A program made the translations under genes and the position numbers. Of a stretch of DNA of 64,000 nt, positions 29,482 to 37,402 are shown in pieces. The notes under the pieces were generated by a model. The model searched no databases and was not told where the DNA came from. It worked only from the letters and a program-made list of their open reading frames with translations. The stretch's first letter is position 1. Every line of letters starts with the position of its first letter. The stretch comes from Nocardioides panacisoli (lineage in GTDB: Bacteria > Actinomycetota > Actinomycetes > Propionibacteriales > Nocardioidaceae): positions 2,914,001 through 2,978,000 of the forward strand of contig NZ_CP080409.1 of the NCBI RefSeq assembly GCF_019448235.1, written 5' to 3'.

Positions 29482-30414
29482 ATGGGCAAGAAGAGCCGCA
29501 CCAAGAAGGAAGCCACCCGCACCCCGGGCGAGGTCGGGCCGCGCCAGCCCTGCCCCTGCGGGTCGGGCAAGCGCTACAAGGCCTGCCACGGCGCCCCCGG
29601 CGGCGCCCAGATCTACGTCAAGCGGCCCTTCGAGGGCATGGCCTCCGAGTGCGACATCATCGCGCTGCGCGAGCTCGTGCCCGCGGCCACGGCGCCGCTC
29701 CCGCTCACCGGTGAGTACGCCGACCGCGACGTCCGGCTGTGCAGCCTGCTGCCCGGCGCGGTGCCGGCGATGGTCCGTGAGTCGGGCCAGGTGTGGCTCG
29801 GCCTGCAGGTGCAGCACGACTTCGGCGACGCCTCCCGCGACCTCGGCGCCGTGCTGCTCAAGGCGCTCGACTCCGAGGAGGGCGTGGTCGGGCTGACCGA
29901 CGCCCCCGAGCCGGGGCCGCGGCTGCAGGACCTGGTCGCCGACGAGCCGCTCGAGATCACCGTGCACTCCGGCTTCGAGTACTGGGTCGACGACGTCGAG
30001 GACTCCCCGGAGGTGCAGGAGGCCCTGTCGCAGGCCGAGGGCGCGGCCACCCCGACCGATCGCCTCACCTCGGTCAGCGCGGCGTACTGGACGCAGATGG
30101 GGGACCGGGAGTACCTCCGCTGGGTGATGCCGGAGCCGGAGGACGAGCTGCTCGACGCCTTCGCGCGACTGCACGAGCGTGGCGCCACCCCGGTGGTCCC
30201 CGGCGCCCGGGTGATCGGCATGTTCCGCGCGCACGGCCTGCTCGCCCCGGTGTGGGACCTGCCGGTCGGCACCGGTGCGGAGGCGCTGGAGGAGCCGGCG
30301 GCGGCGTTCGTCGAGACGCTGCGCGAGGCGCTGGCCGACACCACGCCGCTGACCACCGAGCAGCGTGCGGCCCGCTCGGGGCTGGCCAATCGCCAGGTCA
30401 CCATCCGCCAGTAG
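29482..30414 (+). CDS. DUF5926 family protein with N-terminal SEC-C zinc motif
   Basis: 310 residues. It starts with a basic stretch (MGKKSRTKKEA) and a SEC-C motif QPCPCGSGKRYKACHG at about 22-37, a zinc site also found at the end of SecA. The remainder matches the actinobacterial DUF5926 family, of unknown function. ATG 29482 is favoured because TAGGTT (29469-29474) lies 7 nt upstream; a TTG three codons earlier is less likely. Confidence 0.87.
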   Translation: MGKKSRTKKEATRTPGEVGPRQPCPCGSGKRYKACHGAPGGAQIYVKRPFEGMASECDIIALRELVPAATAPLPLTGEYADRDVRLCSLLPGAVPAMVRESGQVWLGLQVQHDFGDASRDLGAVLLKALDSEEGVVGLTDAPEPGPRLQDLVADEPLEITVHSGFEYWVDDVEDSPEVQEALSQAEGAATPTDRLTSVSAAYWTQMGDREYLRWVMPEPEDELLDAFARLHERGATPVVPGARVIGMFRAHGLLAPVWDLPVGTGAEALEEPAAAFVETLREALADTTPLTTEQRAARSGLANRQVTIRQ

Positions 30415-30424
30415 CGATCCCGTC

Positions 30425-30471
30425 GGTCGAGCCTGTCGAGACCTCGTCGGTCGGTTTCGGCAGGCTCAGCC
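30425..30471. repeat. Dispersed inverted repeat between convergent genes
   Basis: The left arm GGTCGAGCCTGTCGAGACC (30425-30443) and right arm 30453-30471 (GGTTTCGGCAGGCTCAGCC) are imperfectly complementary. The left arm is the exact reverse complement of 41524-41542. It lies between the stops of the DUF5926 and cyclase genes and may act as a bidirectional terminator. Confidence 0.7.
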
Positions 30472-30492
30472 ACCGGGTGCGCCGAGCCCACC

Positions 30493-31563
30493 TCAGTTGC
30501 GGGGCAGCAGCCGCCACACGTGGAGCCGGGAGTAGCCCTTCACCCGCAGGCGGGGGATCCGGCGGAGGCGGTACGCCGCGCCCTCGCCGCCGTGGTCGTC
30601 CCCGGCCCCGCCGTGGTCGTGGTCGGGACGGCCGGTGACCGCCTCGTACATGCCGCGGTCGACCAGCACGCTGTTGGGACGGGCGGCCGAGGTGAGCCGG
30701 GAGGCGATGTTGACCACCGGCCCGTAGACGTCGCCCAGCCGGGTGACCACGTCGCCGTACGCGACGCCGGCGTGGACGTCGGGGAAGTCGTCGCCGTCGT
30801 CCGCGCCGCGCGCGACCATCTCCAGCGCGATCTCGGCGGCAGCGGTCGGTGAGTCACAGGTGATGAGCAGCTCGTCGCCGATGTTCTTGATGATCCGCCC
30901 GCCGTGGCGCACCACGACGTCGAGCACCGCGGACTCGAACCCCTCCAGCCACGCCACCAGCTCCTCCTCCGAGAGCGTGCGGGACTGGCGCGTGTAGTGG
31001 GCGATGTCGACGAAGCAGACCGCCTGCTTGCTGGGGTCCGCGCCGGCCTCGGTCACGGTGAGCATCCGGGAGGCGACGGCGTGGACGTGGCGCCGCCACG
31101 TGTAGGCCTGCAGCTCGTCGATCATCGGCACGACGTCCTCGGCGAGCTCGAAGAGCGTCGTCATCGGCTCCTCGCTCTCCAGGGCGATGTCGGCGAGGAG
31201 CTCGGCCTGCCACTCGGCGAGGCGGGCGAACGAGCGGCCCCAGGTGCGGACCAGCCCGTCCTGCCGCGTGGGGTTGAGGATGCCGGAGTCGATCAGCTGC
31301 CGCGTCAGCTGCAGCGAGCGGACGTCGGCCTCGGTGAAGGCCGGCACGTCGTCGCCCACCTCGGCAAAACCCATCAGCCGCCACAGCTGCTGCGCGAACG
31401 GCAGCGGTACGCCGGAACGCTCGCTGACCTCGCGGCGCGTCAGCTCCGGGCGTCCGCCGAGCAGGATCGGCTCGAGCTGCTCGAGCGCGTCGTCGGGCAG
31501 GAGTGCCTCGGCCGGCGGCCGTTCGGCGCCGGCCGGCGCGTCGGGACCCTCGTCGTCGGTCAC
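30493..31563 (-). CDS. Class III adenylate cyclase with N-terminal regulatory domain
   Basis: 356 residues. The N-terminal 170 residues resemble the helical regulatory domain of actinobacterial cyclases such as Rv1264. The catalytic domain has both metal aspartates, Asp186 (VCFVDIAHYT) and Asp230 (KNIGDELL). Lys226 precedes the latter, and the transition-state pair lies in VVNIASRL. These support adenylate cyclase activity. No membrane helix is visible, so it is soluble. It overlaps the upstream cyclic-nucleotide-binding gene by 4 bp. Confidence 0.88.
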   Translation of the reverse strand: MTDDEGPDAPAGAERPPAEALLPDDALEQLEPILLGGRPELTRREVSERSGVPLPFAQQLWRLMGFAEVGDDVPAFTEADVRSLQLTRQLIDSGILNPTRQDGLVRTWGRSFARLAEWQAELLADIALESEEPMTTLFELAEDVVPMIDELQAYTWRRHVHAVASRMLTVTEAGADPSKQAVCFVDIAHYTRQSRTLSEEELVAWLEGFESAVLDVVVRHGGRIIKNIGDELLITCDSPTAAAEIALEMVARGADDGDDFPDVHAGVAYGDVVTRLGDVYGPVVNIASRLTSAARPNSVLVDRGMYEAVTGRPDHDHGGAGDDHGGEGAAYRLRRIPRLRVKGYSRLHVWRLLPRN

Positions 31564-31925
31564 CCCACGCGCGACTGCGCGACCTGCACGAGCGCGTCGT
31601 GGAAGCTCGGCATCTCCTTGTCGAGCTGGCGCAGCGTCGCGTCGGTGAGGTGGATGGTCTCCAGCGGCGTCAGCGCCACGACGGTCGCATTGCGCAGCTT
31701 GTTGCCCACGATCGCGGCCTCGCCGACGATGTCGCCCGGCCCGAGGCGCGCCAGCTCGTTGCCGTCCTGGCGGATCGAGGCGGTGCCCTCGAGGATGATG
31801 TAGGCCTTGTCGGCGGGCGTGTCCTCCCAGATGGGGGACCAGCCCTCGGGGAGCTTGACGCGGCGACCCTCACCGCTGATCCGCGCGACTTCCTGCGGCG
31901 TGAAGTGCTCGAAGAACGTTGCCAT
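31560..31925 (-). CDS. Stand-alone cyclic-nucleotide-binding domain protein
   Basis: 121 residues comprising one CRP-like cNMP domain: WEDTPADKAYIILEGTASIR, then LGPGDIVGEAAIVGNKLRNATVVAL, whose GEAA-to-R segment is the phosphate-binding cassette. There is no DNA-binding domain. Its stop overlaps the start of the cyclase gene, so synthesis of binder and cyclase is coupled; feedback control by cAMP is a plausible role. Confidence 0.88.
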   Translation of the reverse strand: MATFFEHFTPQEVARISGEGRRVKLPEGWSPIWEDTPADKAYIILEGTASIRQDGNELARLGPGDIVGEAAIVGNKLRNATVVALTPLETIHLTDATLRQLDKEMPSFHDALVQVAQSRVG

Positions 31926-32006
31926 CGGTGTGGACCTTTCGCTGCGGTGACCCCATGTCGAGGCGCCGCGGCACCCGCAGGTGACCGTGACGCGTTGGCA
32001 GTGACC

Positions 32007-33245
32007 CTAGCCGCCCCGGGGGTCGTCGGGAAGGAGATCGCGAGCGATGGGACAACTCATGCACCGCGGCCCGCCCCGCCCCGAGCCCAGCTCGGAGCCG
32101 GCGATCGCGATCACCTCGATGCCGGCCTCGGCCAGCCGCGCGTTGGTCACCTCGTTGCGCTGGTAGGCGACGGCCAGCCGCGGCGCCAGCGCCAGGGTGT
32201 TGTTGCCGTCGTCCCACTGCTCGCGCTCGGCGGTGACCGGGTCCAGCCCGGTGTCGAGGTGGCGCAGCTCGTCGATCCCCATCGCCTCGGCGGCCGCCCG
32301 CAGGAACGGCCGCGGCGGTGCCACGTCCAGCCGCGGCCGGCCGGCGTCGTCGAGGGACTGCGTGACGGCGTACGCCGTGAGGCTGTCGGCGATGTTGGGG
32401 TACATCACCACCAGGTCGTGGTCGACCATCGTGCAGACGGTGTCCAGGTGCATCGTCGCCCGCTCCTGGGCGATGGGCACGACCAGCACGGTCTCGGCCA
32501 GCCCGTGGGCGAAGGCCTGCAGCGCGAGCCGTTCGGCGCCGGCGGGTGTGGTGCGCTCGCCCACCCCGATGGCGATGACACCGGGTGCGAGGAGGAGGAC
32601 GTCGCCGCCCTCGACGTGCTCGAGCTGGTTGCCGTGGATGCGCTCCTCGGCGGAGAAGCGTCGGTGGAAGCGGTAGACGAGGTCGGTCAGCTGGGACTCC
32701 CGCCGCCGCGCGGGCATCGCCAGCGAGGTGACTGCGACCCGGTCCCGCAGCCACACCGAGGAGTCGCGGGTGAAGAGCAGGTTGGGCAGCGGGTCGACCA
32801 GGAACGTCTCGTGGGAGAGCAGCGAGGTCACCAGGCTGCCGGGGAAGTGCCGCACCTCGTCGTTGCGGATGCCGGCGGTGAGGTGGCCGGTGAGCTCGGC
32901 CGGGGTGGCGTCGTCGAGGAAGTCGCGCAGGTAGGTGCGCAACGCGTCGCCGAGGTCCATCGAGGCCAGGGCGGTGTCGATCGCGACCGCTCGGGCCTCG
33001 GGGTCCGCGAAGGTCTCGGTGAGGAGCTCGGTCAGGTAGAGCACCTCGACGTCGTGGTCGCGCAACGCTGCCGCGAACGCGTCGTGCTCCTCCTGCGCCC
33101 GCGCCACCCACGGGATCCCGTCGAAGAGCAGCCGGTCGTTGTTGCGCGGCGTCAGGCGCCGCAGCTCGTTGCCCGGCCGGTGCAGCAGCACCGTGCGCAG
33201 CCGCCCGATCTCGCTGTCGGCGCCGACCATGGCTGCATGAGACAT
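32007..33245 (-). CDS. arcA: Arginine deiminase
   Basis: A 412-residue enzyme converting arginine to citrulline and ammonia. Motifs include LLHRPGNELRRLTP at the N-terminus, FTRDSSVWL, HLDTVCTMVD, and the C-terminal catalytic cysteine in GGPRCMSCPIARD. ATG 33245 is preferred over 33251 because TACGCT (33253-33258, minus strand) lies 7 nt upstream. Ornithine transcarbamylase and carbamate kinase genes are absent nearby, so a complete arc operon is not present here. Confidence 0.94.
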   Translation of the reverse strand: MSHAAMVGADSEIGRLRTVLLHRPGNELRRLTPRNNDRLLFDGIPWVARAQEEHDAFAAALRDHDVEVLYLTELLTETFADPEARAVAIDTALASMDLGDALRTYLRDFLDDATPAELTGHLTAGIRNDEVRHFPGSLVTSLLSHETFLVDPLPNLLFTRDSSVWLRDRVAVTSLAMPARRRESQLTDLVYRFHRRFSAEERIHGNQLEHVEGGDVLLLAPGVIAIGVGERTTPAGAERLALQAFAHGLAETVLVVPIAQERATMHLDTVCTMVDHDLVVMYPNIADSLTAYAVTQSLDDAGRPRLDVAPPRPFLRAAAEAMGIDELRHLDTGLDPVTAEREQWDDGNNTLALAPRLAVAYQRNEVTNARLAEAGIEVIAIAGSELGSGRGGPRCMSCPIARDLLPDDPRGG

Positions 33246-33453
33246 GCCCATCAGCGTAGTGAGGTTGGTAAGCGTGTGTCACCGGACGGGCCCTTGCGTT
33301 CCACTTGAGAACAAACCGGCGGCGATTCCACCGACTTCCGGCGCGCTAGGCCTGCGTGGGTTTATTCTCTGTCCACTACATGGGTGGCCGATAGGCCAGG
33401 GGATCGCGTGAACACACTCGGGCCCAAAATTACAAGTATCAGGGGGGAACGCT

Positions 33454-34143
33454 ATGTCTCAGCCACCACCTCCCCCGGGCGCGTCAATGCCCGAAGGGGA
33501 GAAGAAGAAGAAGCCGATCGTTTGGATCGTCGTGGCGATCGTCGTCGGCGTGATCGTGTTGTGTTGCGGGGGTGGCGGAATCATCGCAGCCGTCTCGGAT
33601 GACCCAACGGTCGAGGTCGAAGAGACGACCGAGTCGGAAAGCGCTTCGGAGGAAGCCCCCCAGGAGAAGAAGAAGTCAGAAGAGCCTAAGGACGAGAAGC
33701 CTTCGGAACCGGCTGAGCCCCAAGAGGAGCCGTCGCCAGCGGGCACGGAGGAGAACCCAGCTCCGCGCGGTACCGCGGTCGAGAACAAGAGTGCTCGATA
33801 CAAGGTCCTTGATGTTCAGGTGCGCAAGAACACCGGCGGCCCGTTCGGTGAGGACGCCGCCGGGCAGTTCGTGATCGTGAAGTTGGCGGTCACGAATGTC
33901 AAGGACGAGACGATCCAATTCTCGAGTAGCGACCTCACGCTAATCGTCGATGGCACAGAGATCGAGGCCGACGACGCGACCATCTTCTTGGACGATGGGT
34001 TCGCCTACGACGACATCAGCCCTGGGCTGACGAAGGAAGGAAGCGTGGCTTTCGATGTCGCCCCGCAGAATGCCGGCAAGGGTGTGTTGAAAGCTCAAGC
34101 GATCTTCAGCATGGACGAGGCCGTCTACCTCTCGGTTCAGTAG
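33454..34143 (+). CDS. Membrane-anchored DUF4352-like protein
   Basis: 229 residues. A proline-rich start and KKKK precede one membrane helix (PIVWIVVAIVVGVIVLCCGG). A glutamate/serine/proline-rich stalk of about 60 residues follows, then an extracytoplasmic beta domain like DUF4352 (RYKVLDVQVRK, GQFVIVKLAVTNVKDETI). Codon usage has more A/T-ending codons than neighbours and the 200 bp upstream are also less GC-rich, suggesting recent acquisition. GGGGGGA precedes the ATG. Confidence 0.8.
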   Translation: MSQPPPPPGASMPEGEKKKKPIVWIVVAIVVGVIVLCCGGGGIIAAVSDDPTVEVEETTESESASEEAPQEKKKSEEPKDEKPSEPAEPQEEPSPAGTEENPAPRGTAVENKSARYKVLDVQVRKNTGGPFGEDAAGQFVIVKLAVTNVKDETIQFSSSDLTLIVDGTEIEADDATIFLDDGFAYDDISPGLTKEGSVAFDVAPQNAGKGVLKAQAIFSMDEAVYLSVQ

Positions 34144-34166
34144 GCGTTGGACCGGTCCTCGGACGT

Positions 34167-35018
34167 CTACTCCGCTCGAACGCTCCTGAACGGGTCGGCG
34201 GGGTAGACACCGAGGACCTTCACCTCGTGGGTGAAGAACGCCAGCTCGTCCAGTGCCCGCTTCAGGCCCGGGTCGTCGGGGTGGGCCTCCACCTCGGCGA
34301 GGAACATCGTGGCGACGAACTCGCCGCCGACCATGTAGCTCTCCAGCTTGGTCATGTTGACGCCGTTGGTGGCGAAACCGCCGAGCGCCTTGTAGAGCGC
34401 GGCGGGGATGTTGCGGACGTGGAAGACGAAGCTCGTCACCACCGGGCCGTCGCCCGCCGGCGCGGCCAGCATCTCCTTGGACAGCACGACGAAGCGGGTC
34501 GTGTTGTGGTCCTCGTCCTCGACGTCCTCGGCGAGGATCTGCAGCCCGTAGGTCTCCGCCGCCAACGGCGGTGCAATGGCCGCCTGGGTGGGGTCCTTGG
34601 CCTCGGCGACCTCGCGGGCCGCGCCCGCGGTGTCGCCGGAGATGGTCGGGGTCAGGCCGTGCTCGCGGATGAAGCGGCGGCACTGGCCCAGGGCGTGCAC
34701 GTGGCTGTGCACCGTCTCGATCGCATCGAGCCGGGCGCCGGGCAGGCCCATCACGGTGAACTGGATGGGCAGGAAGTGCTCGGCGATGATGTGCAGCCCC
34801 GACCCGGGCAGGAAGTGGTGGATGTCGGCGACCCGGCCCGCGATCGAGTTGTCGATCGGGATCATCGCCAGCTCGGCCTCGCCGTTGTCGACCGCCGCGA
34901 AGACGTCCTCGAAGGACGCACAGGGCACCGACTCGGCGTCGGGATAGTGCTGGTTGCACACGGCGTGGGAGTTGGCGCCGGGCTCTCCCTGGTAGGCGAT
35001 GCGGGTCACTCGGGTCAC
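34167..35018 (-). CDS. pheA: Prephenate dehydratase
   Basis: 283 residues. It converts prephenate to phenylpyruvate in phenylalanine synthesis. The catalytic domain has AYQGEPGANSHAV, IPIDNSIAGRV and the active-site NTTRFVVL. A C-terminal ACT domain (SFVFHVRNIPAALYKALGGF, then TKLESYM) provides feedback inhibition by phenylalanine. GTG 35018 is selected by TACCCT (35025-35030, minus strand) 6 nt upstream; a second GTG at 35009 is possible. Confidence 0.95.
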   Translation of the reverse strand: MTRVTRIAYQGEPGANSHAVCNQHYPDAESVPCASFEDVFAAVDNGEAELAMIPIDNSIAGRVADIHHFLPGSGLHIIAEHFLPIQFTVMGLPGARLDAIETVHSHVHALGQCRRFIREHGLTPTISGDTAGAAREVAEAKDPTQAAIAPPLAAETYGLQILAEDVEDEDHNTTRFVVLSKEMLAAPAGDGPVVTSFVFHVRNIPAALYKALGGFATNGVNMTKLESYMVGGEFVATMFLAEVEAHPDDPGLKRALDELAFFTHEVKVLGVYPADPFRSVRAE

Positions 35019-35102
35019 CCGGTCAGGGTAGTCGGGCCCGATCCCCCGCGACACACGCCTCGCATGCCGGGAGCGCGGCCCCACACGCCCTAGCGTTCGC
35101 CC

Positions 35103-35489
35103 ATGACCCTCTTCCTCGCGCTCGCCGCCGTGGTCATCGCCCTGGTGGCCCTCGGGCTCGAGCTGGAGTCGCGGCGTACGCCGCGCGCCGGGGACGTGCC
35201 GCACGACCTGCCCGGCCTGCGGGCGGAGGTCGCCCGGCTGCAGGAGCAGAACGCCGGCGCGCTGCGCCACCTGGCCGTCGAGCGGTACGACGCCTTCAGC
35301 GACCTCGGTGGCCAGCTGTCGTGGTCGGTGGCGCTGGTCGACCCTGCCGGCAACGGCGTCGTCCTCACCTCCATCCGGGGACGCGAGGACGCCCGCACCT
35401 ACGCCAAGGGCATCACGGCCTGGGAGGGCGACCAGGAGCTCTCCCCCGAGGAGCGACGCGCCCTCGACCGGGCCCACGACGAGCCCTGA
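35103..35489 (+). CDS. DUF4446 family protein
   Basis: 128 residues: one N-terminal membrane helix (MTLFLALAAVVIALVALGLE), a short coiled region, and the DUF4446 core (VERYDAFSDLGGQLSWSVALVD). Function unknown; common in actinobacteria and Firmicutes. TAGCGT (35091-35096) and 6 nt precede the ATG, again a leaderless layout. Confidence 0.87.
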   Translation: MTLFLALAAVVIALVALGLELESRRTPRAGDVPHDLPGLRAEVARLQEQNAGALRHLAVERYDAFSDLGGQLSWSVALVDPAGNGVVLTSIRGREDARTYAKGITAWEGDQELSPEERRALDRAHDEP

Positions 35490-35529
35490 GGACGCGCGCC
35501 CCCACGGGGGAGCCCCGAGTCGTCCCGTC

Positions 35530-35910
35530 TCAGTCGAAGAGCGGTGCGAACCCGGCCGGGAGCTGCGACCGGAGGTCGCCCACCTCACCCGCGGAGACGG
35601 TGCTCGCCAGCGTGCCGAGCACGGCCTGCACCTGCGGCCGGGCCTGCTCGGGGTCGGTGCCACTGCCGAGGTGCTCGGCAACGCGGCGGAGGAACTCGTC
35701 CACGTCGTCGGTGGTCGGGTCGGCGTTCACGTGCTCGGTGACCGCACCCTTCAGCTCCTCGGGCAGCTGGGCGGCGAGGTCCTGTGCCTCGTCGCCGGTG
35801 AGGCGCTGACCCAGGTCGGCCAGCACCACGCGGGTGACCTCCTGGGCATCGGTCCGGTCGGTCGGGCCACCGTGCTCGGTGACGGTCTTGATGAACTCGT
35901 CGTAGCGCAT
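35530..35910 (-). CDS. DUF2267 family protein
   Basis: 126 residues matching DUF2267: YDEFIKTVTEHGG at the start and the repeated helical modules LGQRLTGDEAQDLAAQLPEE and EVGDLRSQLPAGFAPLF. Members are often linked to stress or hypoxia regulons. AGAGGAG lies upstream of the ATG. It is 14 bp downstream of the DUF2795 gene, in the same operon. Confidence 0.9.
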   Translation of the reverse strand: MRYDEFIKTVTEHGGPTDRTDAQEVTRVVLADLGQRLTGDEAQDLAAQLPEELKGAVTEHVNADPTTDDVDEFLRRVAEHLGSGTDPEQARPQVQAVLGTLASTVSAGEVGDLRSQLPAGFAPLFD

Positions 35911-35924
35911 GGCCTGTTCTCCTC

Positions 35925-36152
35925 TCAGCGCTCGGTGCCGCCCGGGACGTCCTCGCCCTCGGGCTCCTGCGGGACGGCGTCGGCGACGTCGTCCATGGAC
36001 TCGTAGCGGCCCTTGGGCAGGGTGCGGAGGGCCTGGAGCGACTTGGCGTCCACACCCCGCTCCTCGGCGTAGGCCACCAGTTCGTCCTTCGTCGCAGGGA
36101 AGTCGGCTCCCTGCAGAGCCTTGTGTGCCCTGAGGTCGTCGCGCGTCGTCAT
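35925..36152 (-). CDS. DUF2795 family small protein
   Basis: 75 residues with the DUF2795 core: KALQGADFPATKDELVAYAE through LRTLPKGRYESMDDVADAV. Function unknown; frequent in actinobacteria and often near stress genes. AAGGAGG sits 9 nt before the ATG. Lies in the DUF2267/Rv2629-like group. Confidence 0.9.
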   Translation of the reverse strand: MTTRDDLRAHKALQGADFPATKDELVAYAEERGVDAKSLQALRTLPKGRYESMDDVADAVPQEPEGEDVPGGTER

Positions 36153-36213
36153 CGTGGGCAGCCTCCTTGCTGTCTTCTGGCTGTCGTGGCTGTCAGGTCG
36201 TGCAGTGGGGTGG

Positions 36214-37269
36214 TCAGGTGCGGGGGAGGTCGGGCACCTCGAAGCGCAGCAGCGCGGCGACGTGGCCGCCGACCTCCCGGTCGATCAGTGCGGCCTCCGC
36301 GTCGGTGCGGGCACCGGCACGGAGCAGGTGGGCCTCGGAGTCCGCGGCGCGCTGGTGCTCGAGCAGCACGCTGGCGACGGCGCCCATCTCCAGCGCCTGC
36401 TCGACGGCGGCGGGGCCCTCGGCGGCCTGGTCGTGGGCGCGGCCGTGGTCGAACCGCTCCGCGACCTCCTGCGCGTGCGCCCGGCTGACCTCTTCGGCGA
36501 TCAGGCGCAGCTGCTCGGCCAGCGCCTCCTCGGCCGCGTCGTCGTCGGTGCCGCCCTGCTCCACCTCGCGGTGGATCTCCTGCAGGGCGGGCGTGAGCTC
36601 GTCGCGCAGCGCCGTGCGGCCCTGCACCTCGCCCGCGAGCACGACCACGTCGGGCCGCCACGCACGGGCGGCCTCGTCGAGGTGCTCGGCGATCTTGCGC
36701 ACGTTCTGCTTCACGGCCTCGTCGGCGCGGCGCTGGATCTGGTTGTGGGAGAAGGCGCCCTCGCGGGGCTTGTGCACCGACTCCTCCGAGGCCGGCTCGA
36801 CCTCGGACTCGCGCCGGTCGTCGAGCGAGTGCTGCGGCGCGGCGACGATGCGGCGTACGACGGCGCCCTGCTGGTCGGCGATCGCGACCAGCAGCCGCGT
36901 CGAACCGGCCACCTCGCGGACGTAGGCACCCAGCTCGGGGTCCTTGCCGTGGTGCGCAGCGTCGCCCTCGCCGAGGGCGGCGTCCCATGCCTCGTCGAGC
37001 AGTACGCCGGAGGCGTTGGCCACGAGCACGCGGCCGTCGGTCTGGACCTCGGTGATGTCCTCGACGAGGACGGCGGCGTCGAGTGCCTCGAGGGTCGCCT
37101 CGTCGGCGCCGTCGTCGGCGAGCCGGCCCCGCAGGTCGTCCCACCGGAGGCGCACCTGCTGCTCGGCGTCCTCGGCCGGCGAGCGGCCCTCCAGGTAGAC
37201 CGTGGCGAAGGGGCCGTCGGCGTCGTACACGTTGCGGAGGTCACCAAGTTGCACGGGCGTTCCTTCCAT
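36214..37269 (-). CDS. Rv2629-like protein (Vms1/baeRF peptidyl-tRNA hydrolase-like fold)
   Basis: 351 residues. The first 150 include FATVYLEGRSP and ADQQGAVVRRIVA. The middle has the glutamine-bearing FSHNQIQRRADEAVKQNVRKIAEHLD, and a C-terminal helical part includes LLRAGARTDAEAALI. This matches the Rv2629 family, related to the archaeal/eukaryotic release-factor-1 fold (baeRF/Vms1) that frees nascent chains from stalled ribosomes. Rv2629 belongs to the dormancy regulon of Mycobacterium, and the neighbours here are stress-type DUF genes. Confidence 0.8.
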   Translation of the reverse strand: MEGTPVQLGDLRNVYDADGPFATVYLEGRSPAEDAEQQVRLRWDDLRGRLADDGADEATLEALDAAVLVEDITEVQTDGRVLVANASGVLLDEAWDAALGEGDAAHHGKDPELGAYVREVAGSTRLLVAIADQQGAVVRRIVAAPQHSLDDRRESEVEPASEESVHKPREGAFSHNQIQRRADEAVKQNVRKIAEHLDEAARAWRPDVVVLAGEVQGRTALRDELTPALQEIHREVEQGGTDDDAAEEALAEQLRLIAEEVSRAHAQEVAERFDHGRAHDQAAEGPAAVEQALEMGAVASVLLEHQRAADSEAHLLRAGARTDAEAALIDREVGGHVAALLRFEVPDLPRT

Positions 37270-37402
37270 GCCGTCGGGCGCCGTGGCGGCTGCCGGACGG
37301 AAAGCTTCGAGACTGTTGACTGATGTCTGTCGGGCGTCCGGTACCCACCCGCCGCCGTGCCGAAACGGGTGAGGTGGCGCACCGCCCGCCGGGCGGCGAA
37401 CC

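Noticed and set aside
33252..33453. Riboswitch or small RNA in the AT-richer gap before the DUF4352 gene
   Set aside because: Lower GC is visible but I could not find a recognisable riboswitch core or a strong hairpin.
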